A DNA stretch of 64,000 nucleotides, taken from NCBI RefSeq assembly GCF_008931805.1, contig NZ_CP044399.1:558001-622000 (forward strand), read 5' to 3'. The notes under the pieces are model-generated. The model did not search any database. It saw nothing but the letters and a program-made list of their open reading frames with translations, and had not been told where the DNA came from. Every line of letters starts with the position of its first letter. Position 1 is the first letter of the stretch. Below are positions 9,122-18,352 of the stretch, piece after piece. Origin of the DNA: Moritella marina ATCC 15381 (GTDB lineage Bacteria > Pseudomonadota > Gammaproteobacteria > Enterobacterales > Moritellaceae). The translations under genes and the position numbers were made by a program.

Positions 9122-10783
9122 TTATCCTACATATTCGAGCCAAGAATCTGAACTAAAAATCATACCTTTAAGTTTTAGTTGTTCATAGACTGAATAGGGC
9201 CCTTTATCAGATTCTGAATGCATAAAGCGCATATCGTCAGAGGGTAACGTATTCCAGTTTTGTTTCTTAATTACTGGTGTCGGCGATTTAATGATTTTTT
9301 CTTTTGGCTCATTATACCACTCGAGGATGATAGGCATTAATTGTTGCATTGTCATCGTCGGGTGTAATTCAAATGCTTTATTTACTAAGGGTTTTATCAG
9401 GTCTGAGTTACAGTCCATCGCGACTAACAACTGATGTAAACGTTTAGCATTTTGATTGCCATGATAAATGTTATCTAATGAATCTTCGTTATTAAGCTCA
9501 TGTTCTATTTTCTGAGATAAGGTTAATAATTGTTTATCAATATCCGGCATACAAAGATCTGAAAATTCAACTATGCGTTCAGGGTCATTAGATCGCAGAG
9601 CGTCTAGCATAGGGTGTACTGGCTTTAGTTCATCTTCGTATACCTGTGTAAGGATATTTATTGTTAGCCGCTCAGTTTTTAATACGATAGCTCTTAGTTG
9701 AGACAAGACAAAGATCTTTACTACGATATCGAGAACACCTTGCGATAAGTCATACCAGCATTCACGTAACTCATCTGATAAAGGCGTGTCATTTTTTTGA
9801 AGCCATTGATAGCCCCATAACTTATCTGTAAATGCTACCCATTCACTTTTACTTAACTTTCCTGTTCGAGGATTTTCTTTAGATGGAAGATTCTTCATCG
9901 GTTCCCAAAATAAAGCGCCAAATCCAGCCCCTCGTCTGGCAGAACGAAAATCAGATTCAAATATAGGTCTAGCTTTAGGTGTTCCTATCAGAATGACGGG
10001 TAACCCGATGACATTAACTAACGTAACAAAGAAGTTGAGCATCTTATCTATGCCACCGGATAGACTCAAATGCTGAATTTCATCAATAACTAATACACCT
10101 ACTGCGTGCACATTAGCGATTTGGCTCATTAACGTTAATAGCGTTTCAACACCATGCCGTTTTAGTGCGTACTTTGTCTCATAGTTAGTGCCTAATATTT
10201 TGTCTATGGCTGTGAAAAAGTGATGGCAGAGGCTTTTTGTTGACCCATTTGATGGGCAGTCTAATTTTAAATATACGATTTGAGTGATATTCGTTTTTTC
10301 ATGATAAATAGCTTGTGGATAGGTCGCGAGTATTCTGTTTAGCGTACTTGTTTTACCGCAACCAGAGTTACCAATCAAAGCCATACTTAGTGCTGTAGAT
10401 TTAACATTTGTAAATCTAAAACTGTTTAAATCACCGCTTTGTATTCTCTCGTAACCATTTTGCATATGGCTATTTAAAGCGCCATTATCTGGGTTTCGAC
10501 CTACATAGCCTTGGCGGATCATGATCGATATTTTACTTTCTAGCTGTAGGTGATTAGAAATAGGCTGGAAAAAATCATTTAACAGGTTAGCTATTATGTG
10601 AATTCTTCTATTGGCATCAATAAAGATATCCTTGGGATCAAAGTCAACTTTGCCTGTGAGCCCTGTTTTTATCTGTGCTGTGGACATAATAGGAGGTAAC
10701 GCTTCGATAAATGCATTACCTTGGTATTTTTTGATACCGGGATCTTGATAGCAGGCGTCATGAACGAAATTGTTAGTACTCAT
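9122..10783 (-). CDS. tnsC: Tn7-type transposition regulator TnsC (AAA+ ATPase)
   Basis: TnsC is the ATP-dependent adaptor that links target recognition (TnsD or TnsE) to the TnsAB transposase and gives target immunity. The protein is 553 aa, against about 555 in Tn7. Walker A GNSGCGKT is at about 138-145 and Walker B VLVIDEIQHL at about 230-239. A segment with RSARRGAGFG follows, in the region expected for sensor or arginine-finger function. The ATG has GAGGA 6 nt upstream and begins 2 bp after the tnsB stop, whose last codons contain that ribosome site. The C-terminal 130 residues, which in Tn7 contact TnsA and TnsB, are present. Confidence 0.95.
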   Translation of the reverse strand: MSTNNFVHDACYQDPGIKKYQGNAFIEALPPIMSTAQIKTGLTGKVDFDPKDIFIDANRRIHIIANLLNDFFQPISNHLQLESKISIMIRQGYVGRNPDNGALNSHMQNGYERIQSGDLNSFRFTNVKSTALSMALIGNSGCGKTSTLNRILATYPQAIYHEKTNITQIVYLKLDCPSNGSTKSLCHHFFTAIDKILGTNYETKYALKRHGVETLLTLMSQIANVHAVGVLVIDEIQHLSLSGGIDKMLNFFVTLVNVIGLPVILIGTPKARPIFESDFRSARRGAGFGALFWEPMKNLPSKENPRTGKLSKSEWVAFTDKLWGYQWLQKNDTPLSDELRECWYDLSQGVLDIVVKIFVLSQLRAIVLKTERLTINILTQVYEDELKPVHPMLDALRSNDPERIVEFSDLCMPDIDKQLLTLSQKIEHELNNEDSLDNIYHGNQNAKRLHQLLVAMDCNSDLIKPLVNKAFELHPTMTMQQLMPIILEWYNEPKEKIIKSPTPVIKKQNWNTLPSDDMRFMHSESDKGPYSVYEQLKLKGMIFSSDSWLEYVG

Positions 10784-10785
10784 AT

Positions 10786-12864
10786 TTAATCCTCATCAAA
10801 AAGCTCGTCAATATAATCAGGGAAACTGCAATCATCATCTTGCTTTGTGATAGGAATGATATCGGCAGATTGGTTTTTTTTGTTCACATTTGGGTGAAAA
10901 GCTGTTTCTTTTCTTTCTGCTTCTTTAGCCTTCTCCTTATTGTCATTTATCTGTCGTAACCTTTCTGCATCAGACATTTGAGCTGTATTGATTGCATTTT
11001 TTTCAATGTCTTTGACTTTTTTAGCCATTGCACTTTCTAGCGCTCTAAGTTTATTATCAGAGGTCATTTTAGATTTAGATATAGCCTGCTTTTGCTCAGA
11101 TTGTACTTTTTCAACTTCCCAAAATGTGCAGTCTATAAACTCACGGCTTCGGTCTGCTAATTTGCATATCCAATATTTATTGTTATTTTTTTCAGGAAAT
11201 AAATAAATTTGATTTGCTGTTCGTGGATCATAAGCTGCTTTAAGATTCTGAGGCCTTTTTACTGATTTCCCTCTATGTAGCCATCCTTGTTCTAAAATTT
11301 CACTACTTGTGAAATAGATGCCTAAAGCTTTAATTCCTAAAGGTGAGCAAGTCACATCGACTTGCGGTAATAATGCAATTTGAATCGCTTCTTCTGGGGC
11401 ACTTCTTAATTTACCTGTTCTATTTTGAATACCCCAATTCCATAGTGAGAGAGGAGTCATAGCAAGGTCTTCCGGCATATCAATATCGCGGTCATAGTAT
11501 TCTAGTGTATGAAATTGATTATGATATAAAACAGAGGTTAAGATAATTTCAATAAATTCATTAAGTGTTACCTTGGCATCAAGTCGATAATCTCTATCAC
11601 CTTGTTTTTTGATTTTAGTGCCAGTGACTATACCTGGTAAAAAGGGCTTGAATATGGCCTGAATAGTTCCGAAATATCGCTCTACAATACCTTTTGCATC
11701 GCCACGATAAGGGCCTGTATTTTCGATGCGAATTGAAAAATTGCGTTCGAGAGATTCAATTTGATATCCTATCAATTCGCCTCTATCAGCTAAGATGGCA
11801 TCGGGTAATCCATTAACCGGCCATTCTTCATTCGTGATATCAATGCCATATTTTGCACAGTAAGCCACTTTATCTGTTAGTGCATTAGTGAGAGCCTGCA
11901 TGGCTGTAGCGTAAGATGGACTTTCCATCCCGACATAAATACCAGCTACCATACGGCTAAATGAGTCTATAACTGTATATACAACAGGACGACCAATAAT
12001 ACATGCCCGTTCACTGTTTGAGGTAATGTAGATATCAGCAATCGTTGCGTCAATTTCAAAGCGTGAACCTGGTCCTAATGTATTTGTATTGACTGTACTT
12101 AATAGAGGGCGAACGTCTTTTTGATATGTAATGTTTGTTACTTTTTTAGACATTACTTCAGCTTGTTTATACTCTCGAGTATAGAAGTGCTTCATTTGCC
12201 ACAATGATGGAATTTCTTCTTCTGGCGTTTCAGGGTAATAAGTATCATAGATGCTTTTAAATTGTCGATGAGTGAAGGGAAATGTATTTTTTTTGGCAAC
12301 AAGTAAATATTTCTCAATTGTTCGACGAAATAGTTTTTCAACTTCAGGGGTTATAATCGCTCCCTTACCAGACGTAATGATGCGAGGTCTACCCAGTTTT
12401 TTATCTGTAGCTTGCCTTTTTTTTCCTTTACCACCAGAGAGCTTATAGTCAGGAAGTAGGGCATTTTGTATTTGACCTCGCTGCCAATAGCGCCTGAGTT
12501 GTTTATACAAAGTACGCTTAGTTGATACATGACTGTCAATTAATGCGTTAATTAATTTAGCTCGAGCTTTAGGGTTAAATATCTGTTCGTCAGAAATAAG
12601 AGGCAATATGAGTTCATAATTATGATTTCGTTTTTTGTAAAACGTACTACCTTTTTCTGGTTTTTCAAAAGCTAAAAACTCGAATGGGTCAGTTCCTCTG
12701 GTTAGAGTCCCATCGTCAATAGCTTCTACTAACTCGTCTTTAGAAATCCAAGACGGAAAAGCTTTCTCATCATCTAATGAAATCCAAACTATTTCATCAA
12801 GGTAAATAGTTAAGATCCGATATTGTTCATCATTAAAATTGACTACCTCGTTAACTCTAAACAT
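10786..12864 (-). CDS. tnsB: Tn7-type transposase TnsB (DDE integrase)
   Basis: TnsB binds the transposon ends and makes the 3' cuts and strand transfer. The protein is 692 aa, against 702 in Tn7. The catalytic triad is readable as D272 (SRFEIDATIADI), D360 (ILADRGEL) and E395 (GIVERYFG), each one residue off the Tn7 numbering of 273/361/396. The N-terminal helix-turn-helix region contains the conserved LYKQLRRYWQRGQ. The C-terminal tail is highly charged and ends in an acidic stretch (DYIDELFDED), where Tn7 TnsB contacts TnsC. The ATG has GGGAGG upstream and overlaps the end of tnsA by 22 bp. In Tn7, TnsB also represses the tns promoter at the right end. Confidence 0.96.
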   Translation of the reverse strand: MFRVNEVVNFNDEQYRILTIYLDEIVWISLDDEKAFPSWISKDELVEAIDDGTLTRGTDPFEFLAFEKPEKGSTFYKKRNHNYELILPLISDEQIFNPKARAKLINALIDSHVSTKRTLYKQLRRYWQRGQIQNALLPDYKLSGGKGKKRQATDKKLGRPRIITSGKGAIITPEVEKLFRRTIEKYLLVAKKNTFPFTHRQFKSIYDTYYPETPEEEIPSLWQMKHFYTREYKQAEVMSKKVTNITYQKDVRPLLSTVNTNTLGPGSRFEIDATIADIYITSNSERACIIGRPVVYTVIDSFSRMVAGIYVGMESPSYATAMQALTNALTDKVAYCAKYGIDITNEEWPVNGLPDAILADRGELIGYQIESLERNFSIRIENTGPYRGDAKGIVERYFGTIQAIFKPFLPGIVTGTKIKKQGDRDYRLDAKVTLNEFIEIILTSVLYHNQFHTLEYYDRDIDMPEDLAMTPLSLWNWGIQNRTGKLRSAPEEAIQIALLPQVDVTCSPLGIKALGIYFTSSEILEQGWLHRGKSVKRPQNLKAAYDPRTANQIYLFPEKNNNKYWICKLADRSREFIDCTFWEVEKVQSEQKQAISKSKMTSDNKLRALESAMAKKVKDIEKNAINTAQMSDAERLRQINDNKEKAKEAERKETAFHPNVNKKNQSADIIPITKQDDDCSFPDYIDELFDED

Positions 12865-13673
12865 TCAGCCTCCCGTATAGCGTCATAATTAGCCAAATGT
12901 AATTCATTGATTTTTAATTTTTTTATTGGAATATTTATATCGAATTCAAAACATCTATGGGCTAACAGTTGGCGTAATTCACGGAGTGTCTCACCTAATT
13001 CAAGATCGTAAGTACTATCTAATAACTTGGAGAGCGTAATAATTGTTTTAGTCGGATGACTTTTAAAGATATGTTGATAAAAATTAATACGTTCAATAAA
13101 TTCATCTAAATCTATTTCATCCCGCTGGGCAGGATAGAGCCATTTAATGTTTTCAAAAACAACTTTTGGGATATCATTTTCAGTGACGATAAACCATGGT
13201 ACTGATTTTAATTCCCAAAATTGGCGTTCAATTTCAAGCTTTTCTATTGTTCTTGGATCTTCTAAATCTGCTGCGTATTTAGCTTGTAACGCAAATTTAG
13301 GTTTGTTGAGGAAATTTGTATTCACGAGGAAGTCGGATGACATAATTTGCTGCACACCTTTATCTACGGGGTGTTTAATTTGTGCGTTACGAGCGATGGA
13401 TTGTGTGTCTTTAAGGTTAAGTGGAAATTGTTCTCGTATATCAGTGACTGATAGGTCCCATTCTAAAATGAAAAATACAGCTAATTCTAAATCTGATAAT
13501 AGATGATGAGTTCGGGCACTTTTATGTCCAAAGACTCGACTTGAACGACCTCTTGATGGTAGGTCCCGCACTGTAAGCCAAGGTTTGTAATTGATCCCAT
13601 GGCCAGAACCTCGTCCTTGTTTAATCCATTTAATATTTTTAGCTTCAGAATTGAAGTAACGATTTTGTGACAT
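12843..13673 (-). CDS. tnsA: Tn7-type endonuclease TnsA
   Basis: TnsA is the restriction-enzyme-like subunit that cuts the 5' strands at the transposon ends, making Tn7 a cut-and-paste element. I choose the ATG at 13673, not the in-frame ATG at 13709. With this start the 276-aa protein has its catalytic residues at E63 (SDLELAVF), D114 (SSDFLVN) and K132 (LQAKYAAD), exactly the Tn7 TnsA numbering. The conserved GRGSGHG segment also sits where Tn7 has it. The 13709 start would lie inside a strong hairpin. This is the first gene of the tns operon. Its ribosome site is weak (GGATGGG, 7 nt upstream), and that stretch is also one arm of the hairpin. Confidence 0.94.
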   Translation of the reverse strand: MSQNRYFNSEAKNIKWIKQGRGSGHGINYKPWLTVRDLPSRGRSSRVFGHKSARTHHLLSDLELAVFFILEWDLSVTDIREQFPLNLKDTQSIARNAQIKHPVDKGVQQIMSSDFLVNTNFLNKPKFALQAKYAADLEDPRTIEKLEIERQFWELKSVPWFIVTENDIPKVVFENIKWLYPAQRDEIDLDEFIERINFYQHIFKSHPTKTIITLSKLLDSTYDLELGETLRELRQLLAHRCFEFDINIPIKKLKINELHLANYDAIREAECLELTR

Positions 13674-13723
13674 AAAAAAGCCCATCCATATTTGCTTATT
13701 ATTAAGCATAGTACGGATAGGCT
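13674..13723 (-). terminator. Hairpin plus U6 just upstream of tnsA, facing glmS read-through
   Basis: On the minus strand, AGCCTATCC (13723-13715) pairs with GGATGGGCT (13687-13679), with one mismatch. An inner perfect stem TGCTTA/TAAGCA (13708-13703 and 13698-13693) lies within it, and a run of six T follows at 13679-13674, directly before the tnsA ATG. This has the shape of an intrinsic terminator in the glmS-to-tns direction. It overlaps the weak ribosome site of tnsA, so it could also limit translation. Its function is inferred. Confidence 0.7.
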
Positions 13724-13791
13724 CAGTATACGACTTTATTACTCGGTATACGTCTTTATTACTTGGTATACAACTTTATTACTCGAATACA
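13721..13791. repeat. Transposon right end with three 20-bp TnsB-type binding repeats
   Basis: Three head-to-tail 20-bp copies of the form NCTNNGTATACNNCTTTATT occupy 13721-13740, 13741-13760 and 13761-13780. A partial copy (ACTCGAATACA, 13781-13791) ends at the element terminus. Read inward from the terminus this is TGTATTCGAGTAATAAAG and so on. Closely packed 20-22-bp TnsB sites are the known layout of the Tn7 right end. Each full copy contains the palindrome GTATAC. Confidence 0.88.
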
Positions 13792-13796
13792 TGTTA
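13792..13796. other. Probable 5-bp target-site duplication, glmS side
   Basis: Tn7-family insertion duplicates 5 bp. The five bases next to the mapped terminus are TGTTA, so this is the expected right-hand copy, centred 23 bp before the last base of the glmS stop. The left-hand copy is outside the window, so the duplication itself is not verified. Confidence 0.6.
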
Positions 13797-13816
13797 AATA
13801 ACACTGAAGAGTATCT

Positions 13817-13852
13817 TTACTCAACCGTTACCGCTTTAGCAAGATTACGTGG
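13817..13852. promoter_or_regulatory. attTn7 TnsD-binding region in the 3' end of glmS
   Basis: In E. coli TnsD contacts positions +23 to +58 from the insertion point. Here that range is the last 36 bp of glmS, encoding NLAKAVTVE plus the stop and the codons before them. The peptide differs from E. coli GlmS by one residue (Ala for Ser) over the last 15 residues, so the recognition site is preserved. Confidence 0.8.
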
Positions 13853-15649
13853 TTGATCCACATCTGTGCCTTTAATCAGTGCGACATGATATGAAAGCAG
13901 CTGCATAGGTAATGTGTAGAAGATTGGCGCGGTAATTTCGCTTACATGCGGCATAGTGATGATTTTCATCCCTTCTGATGCCACAAAACCAGCGTCTGCG
14001 TCAGCAAATACATACAGTAGTCCGCCACGAGCACGTACTTCTTCAATATTCGATTTTAGTTTTTCTAATAGTTCATTGGTTGGTGCAATAACCACAACTG
14101 GCATATCTGCATCCACTAGCGCTAACGGACCGTGTTTTAATTCACCAGCTGCGTATGCTTCTGCGTGAATGTAAGAGATCTCTTTCAGCTTCAGTGCGGC
14201 TTCCATCGCGATAGGGTAAAACTCACCGCGGCCTAAGAATAAGGTGTGGTGCTTATCGGCAAAATCTGTTGCTAGTGCTTCGATTTCTTTATCAAATGAT
14301 AATGATGTTTCGATTTGTGCAGGCAATGCGTGCAACGCTGTGACAATTTCAGCTTCGGTATCAGCACTAATTACTTTTTTCTCTTTACCTAATGCGGTTA
14401 CTAACATTAATAATGCAGAGAGTTGGGTGGTGAATGCTTTGGTTGAAGCCACGCCAATTTCTGTCCCAGCACGTGTCATGAATGCGAAATCTGATTCACG
14501 TACCAGTGAAGATCCTGCTACGTTACATACTGTCATTGCCGCCATGTAACCTTTTTCCTTGGCAAGGCGTAGTGCAGCTAAAGTATCTGCTGTTTCACCT
14601 GATTGCGATAACGTGATAAGTAGGCTGTTAGGACGGGTTACAAATTTACGGTAGCGAAATTCAGACGCAATTTCGACATCACAACTTACGCCAGCGAGTG
14701 ATTCAAACCAATAGCGTGCTGTCATACCTGCATTGTAAGAAGTACCACACGCGATAATTTGTACGTGCTCTACTTTTGGTAAGATCTCTGCTGCGTTAAC
14801 ACCGATACTCTGAGTGATCACGCTGTTCGCAGAAAGGCGACCTTCCATTGTATTGGTTAATGCAACGGGTTGTTCAAAGATCTCTTTTTGCATGAAGTGA
14901 CGGTATTTACCTTTATCACCAGCATCGTGTTCTGCGTTAGATTCAGTTATCTCACGTGTTACTGCGTTACCATTAATATCAAATACTGATACATCGCGAC
15001 GCGTTACCTCTGCCACATCACCTTCTTCAAGGTACATGAAGCGACGTGTTACGCTTAGTAGTGCTAATTGATCAGATGCTAAGAAGTTCTCACCAACACC
15101 TAAACCGATTACAATTGGGCTACCTGAACGTGCGACAATTAATTTACCTGGTTCTAGACGATTGAGTACCACAGTGCCATAAGCGCCATCTAATTGCGCT
15201 GCAGTTTTCTGTACGGCATCGAGTAGACTATCTGTCGAGCGTAATTCCCATTCAACTAAGTGGGCGATAACTTCAGTGTCAGTTTGTGATTGGAATACAT
15301 AACCACGCTGTTGTAATAATTCACGTAGTGCTTCATGATTTTCAATAATACCGTTATGTACAACGGCAATATCGCCAGAAACGTGTGGGTGTGCATTGAC
15401 TTGCGAAGGTTCACCGTGTGTTGCCCAGCGTGTATGCGCAATACCAGTACCGCCAATCGGTTGTTCTGTATCTACCGCAGCTGCTAGCTCTTTTACTTTA
15501 CCTAAGCTACGAATACGTTGCAGGTTGTTATCTTGATCAACAATCGCCACACCAGCAGAATCATAACCGCGGTATTCTAAACGACGTAAACCTTCAACTA
15601 AAATTTCAGCGATATCTCTTTGTGCAACAGCACCAACAATCCCACACAT
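13817..15649 (-). CDS. glmS: Glutamine-fructose-6-phosphate aminotransferase (isomerizing)
   Basis: GlmS makes glucosamine-6-phosphate from fructose-6-phosphate and glutamine, the first step toward UDP-GlcNAc for peptidoglycan and LPS. The 610-aa protein is collinear with E. coli GlmS (609 aa). It begins [12 protein letters not shown], with the catalytic Cys2 of the N-terminal glutaminase domain. It has two SIS isomerase domains (about 290-430 and 460-600), contains SQSGETADT and [20 protein letters not shown], and ends [13 protein letters not shown]. The ribosome site is AGGAG. Its stop codon is 25 bp from the transposon end, so the gene is uninterrupted, but any native terminator further downstream has been displaced by the element. 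Confidence 0.98.
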   Translation of the reverse strand: MCGIVGAVAQRDIAEILVEGLRRLEYRGYDSAGVAIVDQDNNLQRIRSLGKVKELAAAVDTEQPIGGTGIAHTRWATHGEPSQVNAHPHVSGDIAVVHNGIIENHEALRELLQQRGYVFQSQTDTEVIAHLVEWELRSTDSLLDAVQKTAAQLDGAYGTVVLNRLEPGKLIVARSGSPIVIGLGVGENFLASDQLALLSVTRRFMYLEEGDVAEVTRRDVSVFDINGNAVTREITESNAEHDAGDKGKYRHFMQKEIFEQPVALTNTMEGRLSANSVITQSIGVNAAEILPKVEHVQIIACGTSYNAGMTARYWFESLAGVSCDVEIASEFRYRKFVTRPNSLLITLSQSGETADTLAALRLAKEKGYMAAMTVCNVAGSSLVRESDFAFMTRAGTEIGVASTKAFTTQLSALLMLVTALGKEKKVISADTEAEIVTALHALPAQIETSLSFDKEIEALATDFADKHHTLFLGRGEFYPIAMEAALKLKEISYIHAEAYAAGELKHGPLALVDADMPVVVIAPTNELLEKLKSNIEEVRARGGLLYVFADADAGFVASEGMKIITMPHVSEITAPIFYTLPMQLLSYHVALIKGTDVDQPRNLAKAVTVE

Positions 15650-16083
15650 GGTCTTCTCCTAACTTTATAATTTGTATAAATATGTAACAAATAAGATGTA
15701 AACAAGTAATAACCACGTGATAGTAGTGTCTATCGGTCCGTGACGATGTGCGTCCTATACAACTTGTTTTAATGATTTTAGTTCGAAACGTAACTGAAAT
15801 GAAATTCAGGGGTTACGTTTTAATAAATATAGTGTGTGATTGAAATTTATCTACTTTCACTCGTTATATTAATGCTTTAATTCTGTAAATACGACAACTT
15901 AAGTTTCGAAGTTGTCGCATTTTAGTTTCGTTTGTTTCATTTGTCTATTTAAACTTACACTTTATGTGTGGTTAAAGCATAATTAATGAAACTAACGTCG
16001 ATAATGTTTCGAAACTCAATGAAATAGGGTCTTAATGCTAGCGCCGTATTAATTTTTTTGCGTACGGTGTAAATTTAACTGCT
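15650..16083. promoter_or_regulatory. glmS upstream region with clustered TTTCG/CGAAA motifs and hairpins
   Basis: No gene is visible here. The glmS promoter must lie in this stretch. TTTCG or its complement recurs at 15784-15788, 15904-15908 and 15926-15930, and as the palindrome GTTTCGAAAC at 16006-16015. Two dyads are present: AAACGTAAC/GTTACGTTT (15786-15820) and CGACAACTT/AAGTTGTCG (about 15891-15917). TTTCG-type repeats are common in DeoR-family operators, and some marine gammaproteobacteria control glmS with a DeoR-type regulator. That link is inference. Confidence 0.4.
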
Positions 16084-16107
16084 AAAAAAGCCAGCGTAAG
16101 CTGGCTT
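16084..16107 (-). terminator. Intrinsic terminator downstream of the alkylsulfatase gene
   Basis: On the minus strand, an 8-bp stem AAGCCAGC/GCTGGCTT with a TTAC loop is followed by six T. It lies about 50 bp after the stop of the gene at 16156. Confidence 0.85.
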
Positions 16108-16155
16108 GGATAGTGGTGTCGATCGTTGTGTTGATCGTGACGTTAATAAACCTTG

Positions 16156-18222
16156 TTAATGTTTATGGCCTGTATGGTCACCAGTCTTTTCATATAACTG
16201 CGCATCGACTTCTTCGCCTTTGGCTGGGCGAGGTACAATTTCGAATTTCTCATCAAACTCGACTAAAGAGGCCATGAGTTTATTTAATACTGTTTGGTCA
16301 CCTTTAAGTCCGGCTTCTTTTGATTCAAACAAGGCTTTTAGTGTCGTTTGTTTTAATACCAGCTTAGTTACATCAGTGCGGTTAACATAGAGAGTCGCGT
16401 CTGCTTCTAGTGCTTTATCTACTTTAATGTTACTCATGTTGCCGTTAGACATCTCGACAAAAAATGTTTCTTTTGAATCCGGTAATACAACATTCAGCGT
16501 GAATGGGGTATTTTGTGCTTTTAATGAATCAACGCGTACGGCCATATAATCAAATAAATTTTCAACTGTCATATTAGCAAGTACATCTGCAGATGCTGTT
16601 TTAGGTGCGCCAGGTTTAGTGCCAATACGTAGTTCTTGGGCACCAGTAAGGTAAATATTTCTCCAACCAGCCCCTTCAGATTGATAACCAAGCTGCTCGT
16701 AAGTATCAGCTAATAGTTTACGGGCGTCTTTATTGCTAGGCTCAGTTTTCACTACTTTACTTAACACGGTCGCGACAAAACGGTATTCACCTTTGTCAAA
16801 GTCAGCATGCGCTTTTTTGAGGATCACTTCACTGCCGCCCATGTATTCAACAAATTTCTCTGCTTGTGGTGCAGCAGGTAGCGGATTGAGGTTTGCTGGA
16901 ACCATATCAAAGTAGCCTAGATACATATTATAAACGGCACGCGCATTATGTGAATAAGTACCGTGATAACCATTGGTATGCCATGCTTTTTGAATTGATT
17001 CGGGCATGACATCATAAATCTTGTCACCTAAATCCTGCATGACATAACCATCATTGGCTAATCGTAGTGTCTGGTTGTGAGTGAAACCATAGGCATCACG
17101 TTGCATTTTTAAGAAGTCTGAAATTTCTTCATTACCCCAAACTGGCGCTGAATGAGCAGAGAACAGCACTTCAGTTTCATTGCCCCATGTATGTAACATC
17201 TCATTAATTTTTTTAGACCAGAGCAGACCATCTCGTACCTTTGCACCACGTAGTGTGTATAAATTATGCATGCCTTGGTACGTTAACTCTGCCGACCACA
17301 GGGTTTTCAAACTTGGAATGTAAGTGACCATTTCCGATGATGCTTCTGTGCCTGATGCATCCATAAAGATCATTTCTAGACCATCAATAGTTAATGTTTC
17401 AAATTCATCTTGCTGGTTTAATTCATAGTCAGGTAGCACATAAGTAATTTCACCTGTGGATAGGCCTTTTGCTAGGGCTGCATCAACAATACCGTGTTCA
17501 TGGCGGTTTAATGTTGCGCCATATTGGTATGCCGTACGGCGAGACATTGCATTACCAGCTAAGACGTTTTCATCAACAATCTCTTTAGTGATGTTTTTTG
17601 AACCGTATACTTTCAGGTTTGGGAACGCGTCTTTAATTGCGCGAGAACCACCAAAGTGATCTGCATGCGAATGTGAATAGATCATCGCGACAACAGGTAA
17701 ATCGCCATCTTCGGGAACATGTTCTTGGAAGAACTTAAGAGATTGTTCTGCTGATTCTTTTGTTAATAATACGTCGTATGCGATCCAGCCGTTGTCACTG
17801 CGGATAAACGAGATTGAAGCAAGGTCAGCACCACGAACTTGATATACTTTACCTGGAACGACTTCATATAAACCTGTTGCTGCTTGGTTCAATACTGCTT
17901 GGCGCCAAAGCGATGGATTTACTGACTCGGGCGCTTTATCGGCATTGGCCGCGCTCGGGTCGATAAAGTCGAAACTATTACGAATAAGGTCACCGGTTTT
18001 TTGATCAAATGCAGCAATTAAGCCGCGGTTATTATTGTCAAAAGCGCGGGTATCTTTATAGTTCAGTGTTTTCGAAAAATCTTGGTTATAGTCAATTGTT
18101 GCTTGCGTTGCGGCTTTACCACCTTGATTGCCAATCTCACTAAAATGTTCATGATCATGTTGTGCTGCAACAGCGCCAAATGAAATTGAAAAAATTAAAG
18201 TTGCTAAGGTTGTTTTCTTCAT
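16156..18222 (-). CDS. Alkyl sulfatase, BDS1/SdsA1 type (metallo-beta-lactamase fold), exported
   Basis: The family hydrolyses primary or secondary alkyl sulfates such as SDS to the alcohol and sulfate with a binuclear zinc centre. The zinc motif HSHADH is at about residues 184-189 in the lactamase fold. A dimerisation and TPR-like middle region follows, and the C-terminal 120 residues look like the SCP2-type sterol-carrier domain of SdsA1. I start at the ATG at 18222, the sixth codon of a longer frame, because it gives a clean signal peptide (MKKTTLATLIFSISFGAVAA). The mature protein is therefore periplasmic or secreted. Both ends are His-rich (QHDHEHF; DHTGHKH). A LysR gene lies just upstream on the same strand and may control it. 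The substrate is not deducible. Confidence 0.88.
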   Translation of the reverse strand: MKKTTLATLIFSISFGAVAAQHDHEHFSEIGNQGGKAATQATIDYNQDFSKTLNYKDTRAFDNNNRGLIAAFDQKTGDLIRNSFDFIDPSAANADKAPESVNPSLWRQAVLNQAATGLYEVVPGKVYQVRGADLASISFIRSDNGWIAYDVLLTKESAEQSLKFFQEHVPEDGDLPVVAMIYSHSHADHFGGSRAIKDAFPNLKVYGSKNITKEIVDENVLAGNAMSRRTAYQYGATLNRHEHGIVDAALAKGLSTGEITYVLPDYELNQQDEFETLTIDGLEMIFMDASGTEASSEMVTYIPSLKTLWSAELTYQGMHNLYTLRGAKVRDGLLWSKKINEMLHTWGNETEVLFSAHSAPVWGNEEISDFLKMQRDAYGFTHNQTLRLANDGYVMQDLGDKIYDVMPESIQKAWHTNGYHGTYSHNARAVYNMYLGYFDMVPANLNPLPAAPQAEKFVEYMGGSEVILKKAHADFDKGEYRFVATVLSKVVKTEPSNKDARKLLADTYEQLGYQSEGAGWRNIYLTGAQELRIGTKPGAPKTASADVLANMTVENLFDYMAVRVDSLKAQNTPFTLNVVLPDSKETFFVEMSNGNMSNIKVDKALEADATLYVNRTDVTKLVLKQTTLKALFESKEAGLKGDQTVLNKLMASLVEFDEKFEIVPRPAKGEEVDAQLYEKTGDHTGHKH

Positions 18223-18352
18223 ATCGTCATCACTCATATTAAAAATAAGATAAGGCGGTATGCATCGCCTCGTTTTGATGAGTGAACTATAAGTGACTTA
18301 GGTATAATTAAAAATAGGGTGTGAGATATACCTATGATAACTATTGTTTATA

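Larger units (their letters stand above)
1..13791. mobile_element. Tn7-like transposon, right part (left end outside window)
   Basis: A canonical Tn7-type element sits in the attTn7 site next to glmS. Its tnsABCDE genes lie in Tn7 order and orientation, reading away from glmS, and the proteins can be followed against Tn7 along their length. The glmS-proximal terminus is readable at 13791, where the minus strand begins TGTATTCGAGTAATAAAG; TGT is the usual Tn7-family terminus. It lies 25 bp beyond the glmS stop. The hsdMSR operon behind tnsE is in the cargo position. I see no matching left-end sequence with TnsB-type repeats up to base 1, so the element must continue beyond the window. Confidence 0.9.

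Noticed and set aside
5977-13673. CRISPR-associated (Cascade- or Cas12k-guided) Tn7-like transposon
   Set aside because: tnsD and tnsE are both present, the element sits in attTn7, and no cas gene or array is visible in the window.
12843-13709. tnsA start at the upstream ATG 13709
   Set aside because: It lies in the loop of the terminator-like hairpin, has no ribosome site, and would shift the catalytic residues off the Tn7 numbering that the 13673 start reproduces exactly.
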